The notes below the pieces were generated by a model. It had not been told where the DNA came from and did no database searches. It worked only from the letters and a program-made list of their open reading frames with translations. Below are positions 33,434 to 33,660 of a DNA stretch of 33,660 nt, in pieces; position 1 is the first letter of the stretch; each line of letters begins with the position of its first letter. The DNA lies in contig DUMO01000069.1 in the NCBI GenBank assembly GCA_012839865.1, positions 1 to 33,660 on the forward strand, written 5' to 3'. The position numbers and the translations under genes were made by a program. The DNA comes from Clostridiaceae bacterium (GTDB lineage Bacteria; Bacillota; Clostridia; CAYPLH01; DUMO01).

Positions 33434-33660
33434 GTATCTACCACCCCATATAATTTGCCGATCGCCCATAAAAAGAACGACAAATATACATCTGGCAATG
33501 ATTCTAGTAAATATGGCCAATAATGCATATTGCACTTTGGTACAATAGACAGACTTTTCCGACATAAAACAACCTGAAGATGTGTTTTCGAATTTAGTCC
33601 AGTTCTGCATTCATAGTTTTCCAAATTGCCATTGGATGCTGTTTTATATTCTCCAATATA

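Noticed and set aside
1-33660. CRISPR array, prophage, complete insertion sequence, rRNA or tRNA gene
   Set aside because: I saw no regularly spaced repeats, phage structural genes, complete transposase, or convincing cloverleaf or rRNA sequence on either strand.

Overview
The window looks like chromosomal DNA from a low-GC, endospore-forming member of the Clostridia, possibly a relative of Clostridium cluster III. Three things point there: a complete gerA-type spore germination operon (13956-17999), a T-box leader ahead of a tRNA synthetase gene (31724-32036), and strong AGGAGG-type ribosome binding sites with AT-rich spacers. The genus is an inference; no rRNA or marker gene is present.

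Layout. 241-1383 is a secreted S-layer-homology protein. 1456-1983 is a GC-rich orphan Imm-5-like immunity gene. 2144-4655 is a compact minus-strand operon: 2H phosphoesterase, alpha/beta hydrolase, HExxH metallopeptidase. 4839-7686 holds an O-methyltransferase, a broken Cof-type HAD gene, an aminoglycoside-adenylyltransferase-like gene with its own promoter, and a LysE-type exporter. 7862-9884 holds a DUF234 nuclease-like fragment, an M20 amidohydrolase and a C-terminal scrap of glycyl-tRNA synthetase. 10078-12716 is a plus-strand operon: PHP phosphoesterase, RpiR/SIS regulator, NagD-like HAD phosphatase. 12800-13480 is an AlkZ-related protein. 13956-17999 is the germinant receptor operon (A, C, a 66-residue membrane protein, B). 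18048-22101 holds a VOC fragment, a nitroreductase, a D-2-hydroxyacid dehydrogenase and an old-yellow-enzyme/2-enoate-reductase-like flavoprotein. 22251-29063 is a minus-strand carbohydrate uptake locus of the YtcQ/YteP/YtcP (Lpl) type. It has a membrane AraC regulator, one intact permease, a second permease cut to 78 codons, a solute-binding protein and a beta-propeller protein. 29306-32071 is an archaeal-type valyl-tRNA synthetase with T-box and promoter. 32421-32939 is a VanZ-like protein. The right end (32996-33433) is a chain of fragments: IstB, AbiEii and ECF sigma.

How the parts fit. The carbohydrate locus is wired as a sense-import-process unit, but a deletion has joined the start of the second permease to the solute-binding protein, so import is probably lost. 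The PHP/RpiR/HAD genes look like a small regulated phosphate-ester catabolic unit. The valS leader carries a GUA triplet in a plausible specifier position, which fits regulation by uncharged tRNA-Val. The main overall impression is decay: at least eight gene remnants lie in 33.7 kb beside otherwise intact operons. I did not find a clear-cut new defence or mobile system. The best candidates for undescribed biology are the 2H/hydrolase/metallopeptidase operon and the PHP/RpiR/HAD operon.
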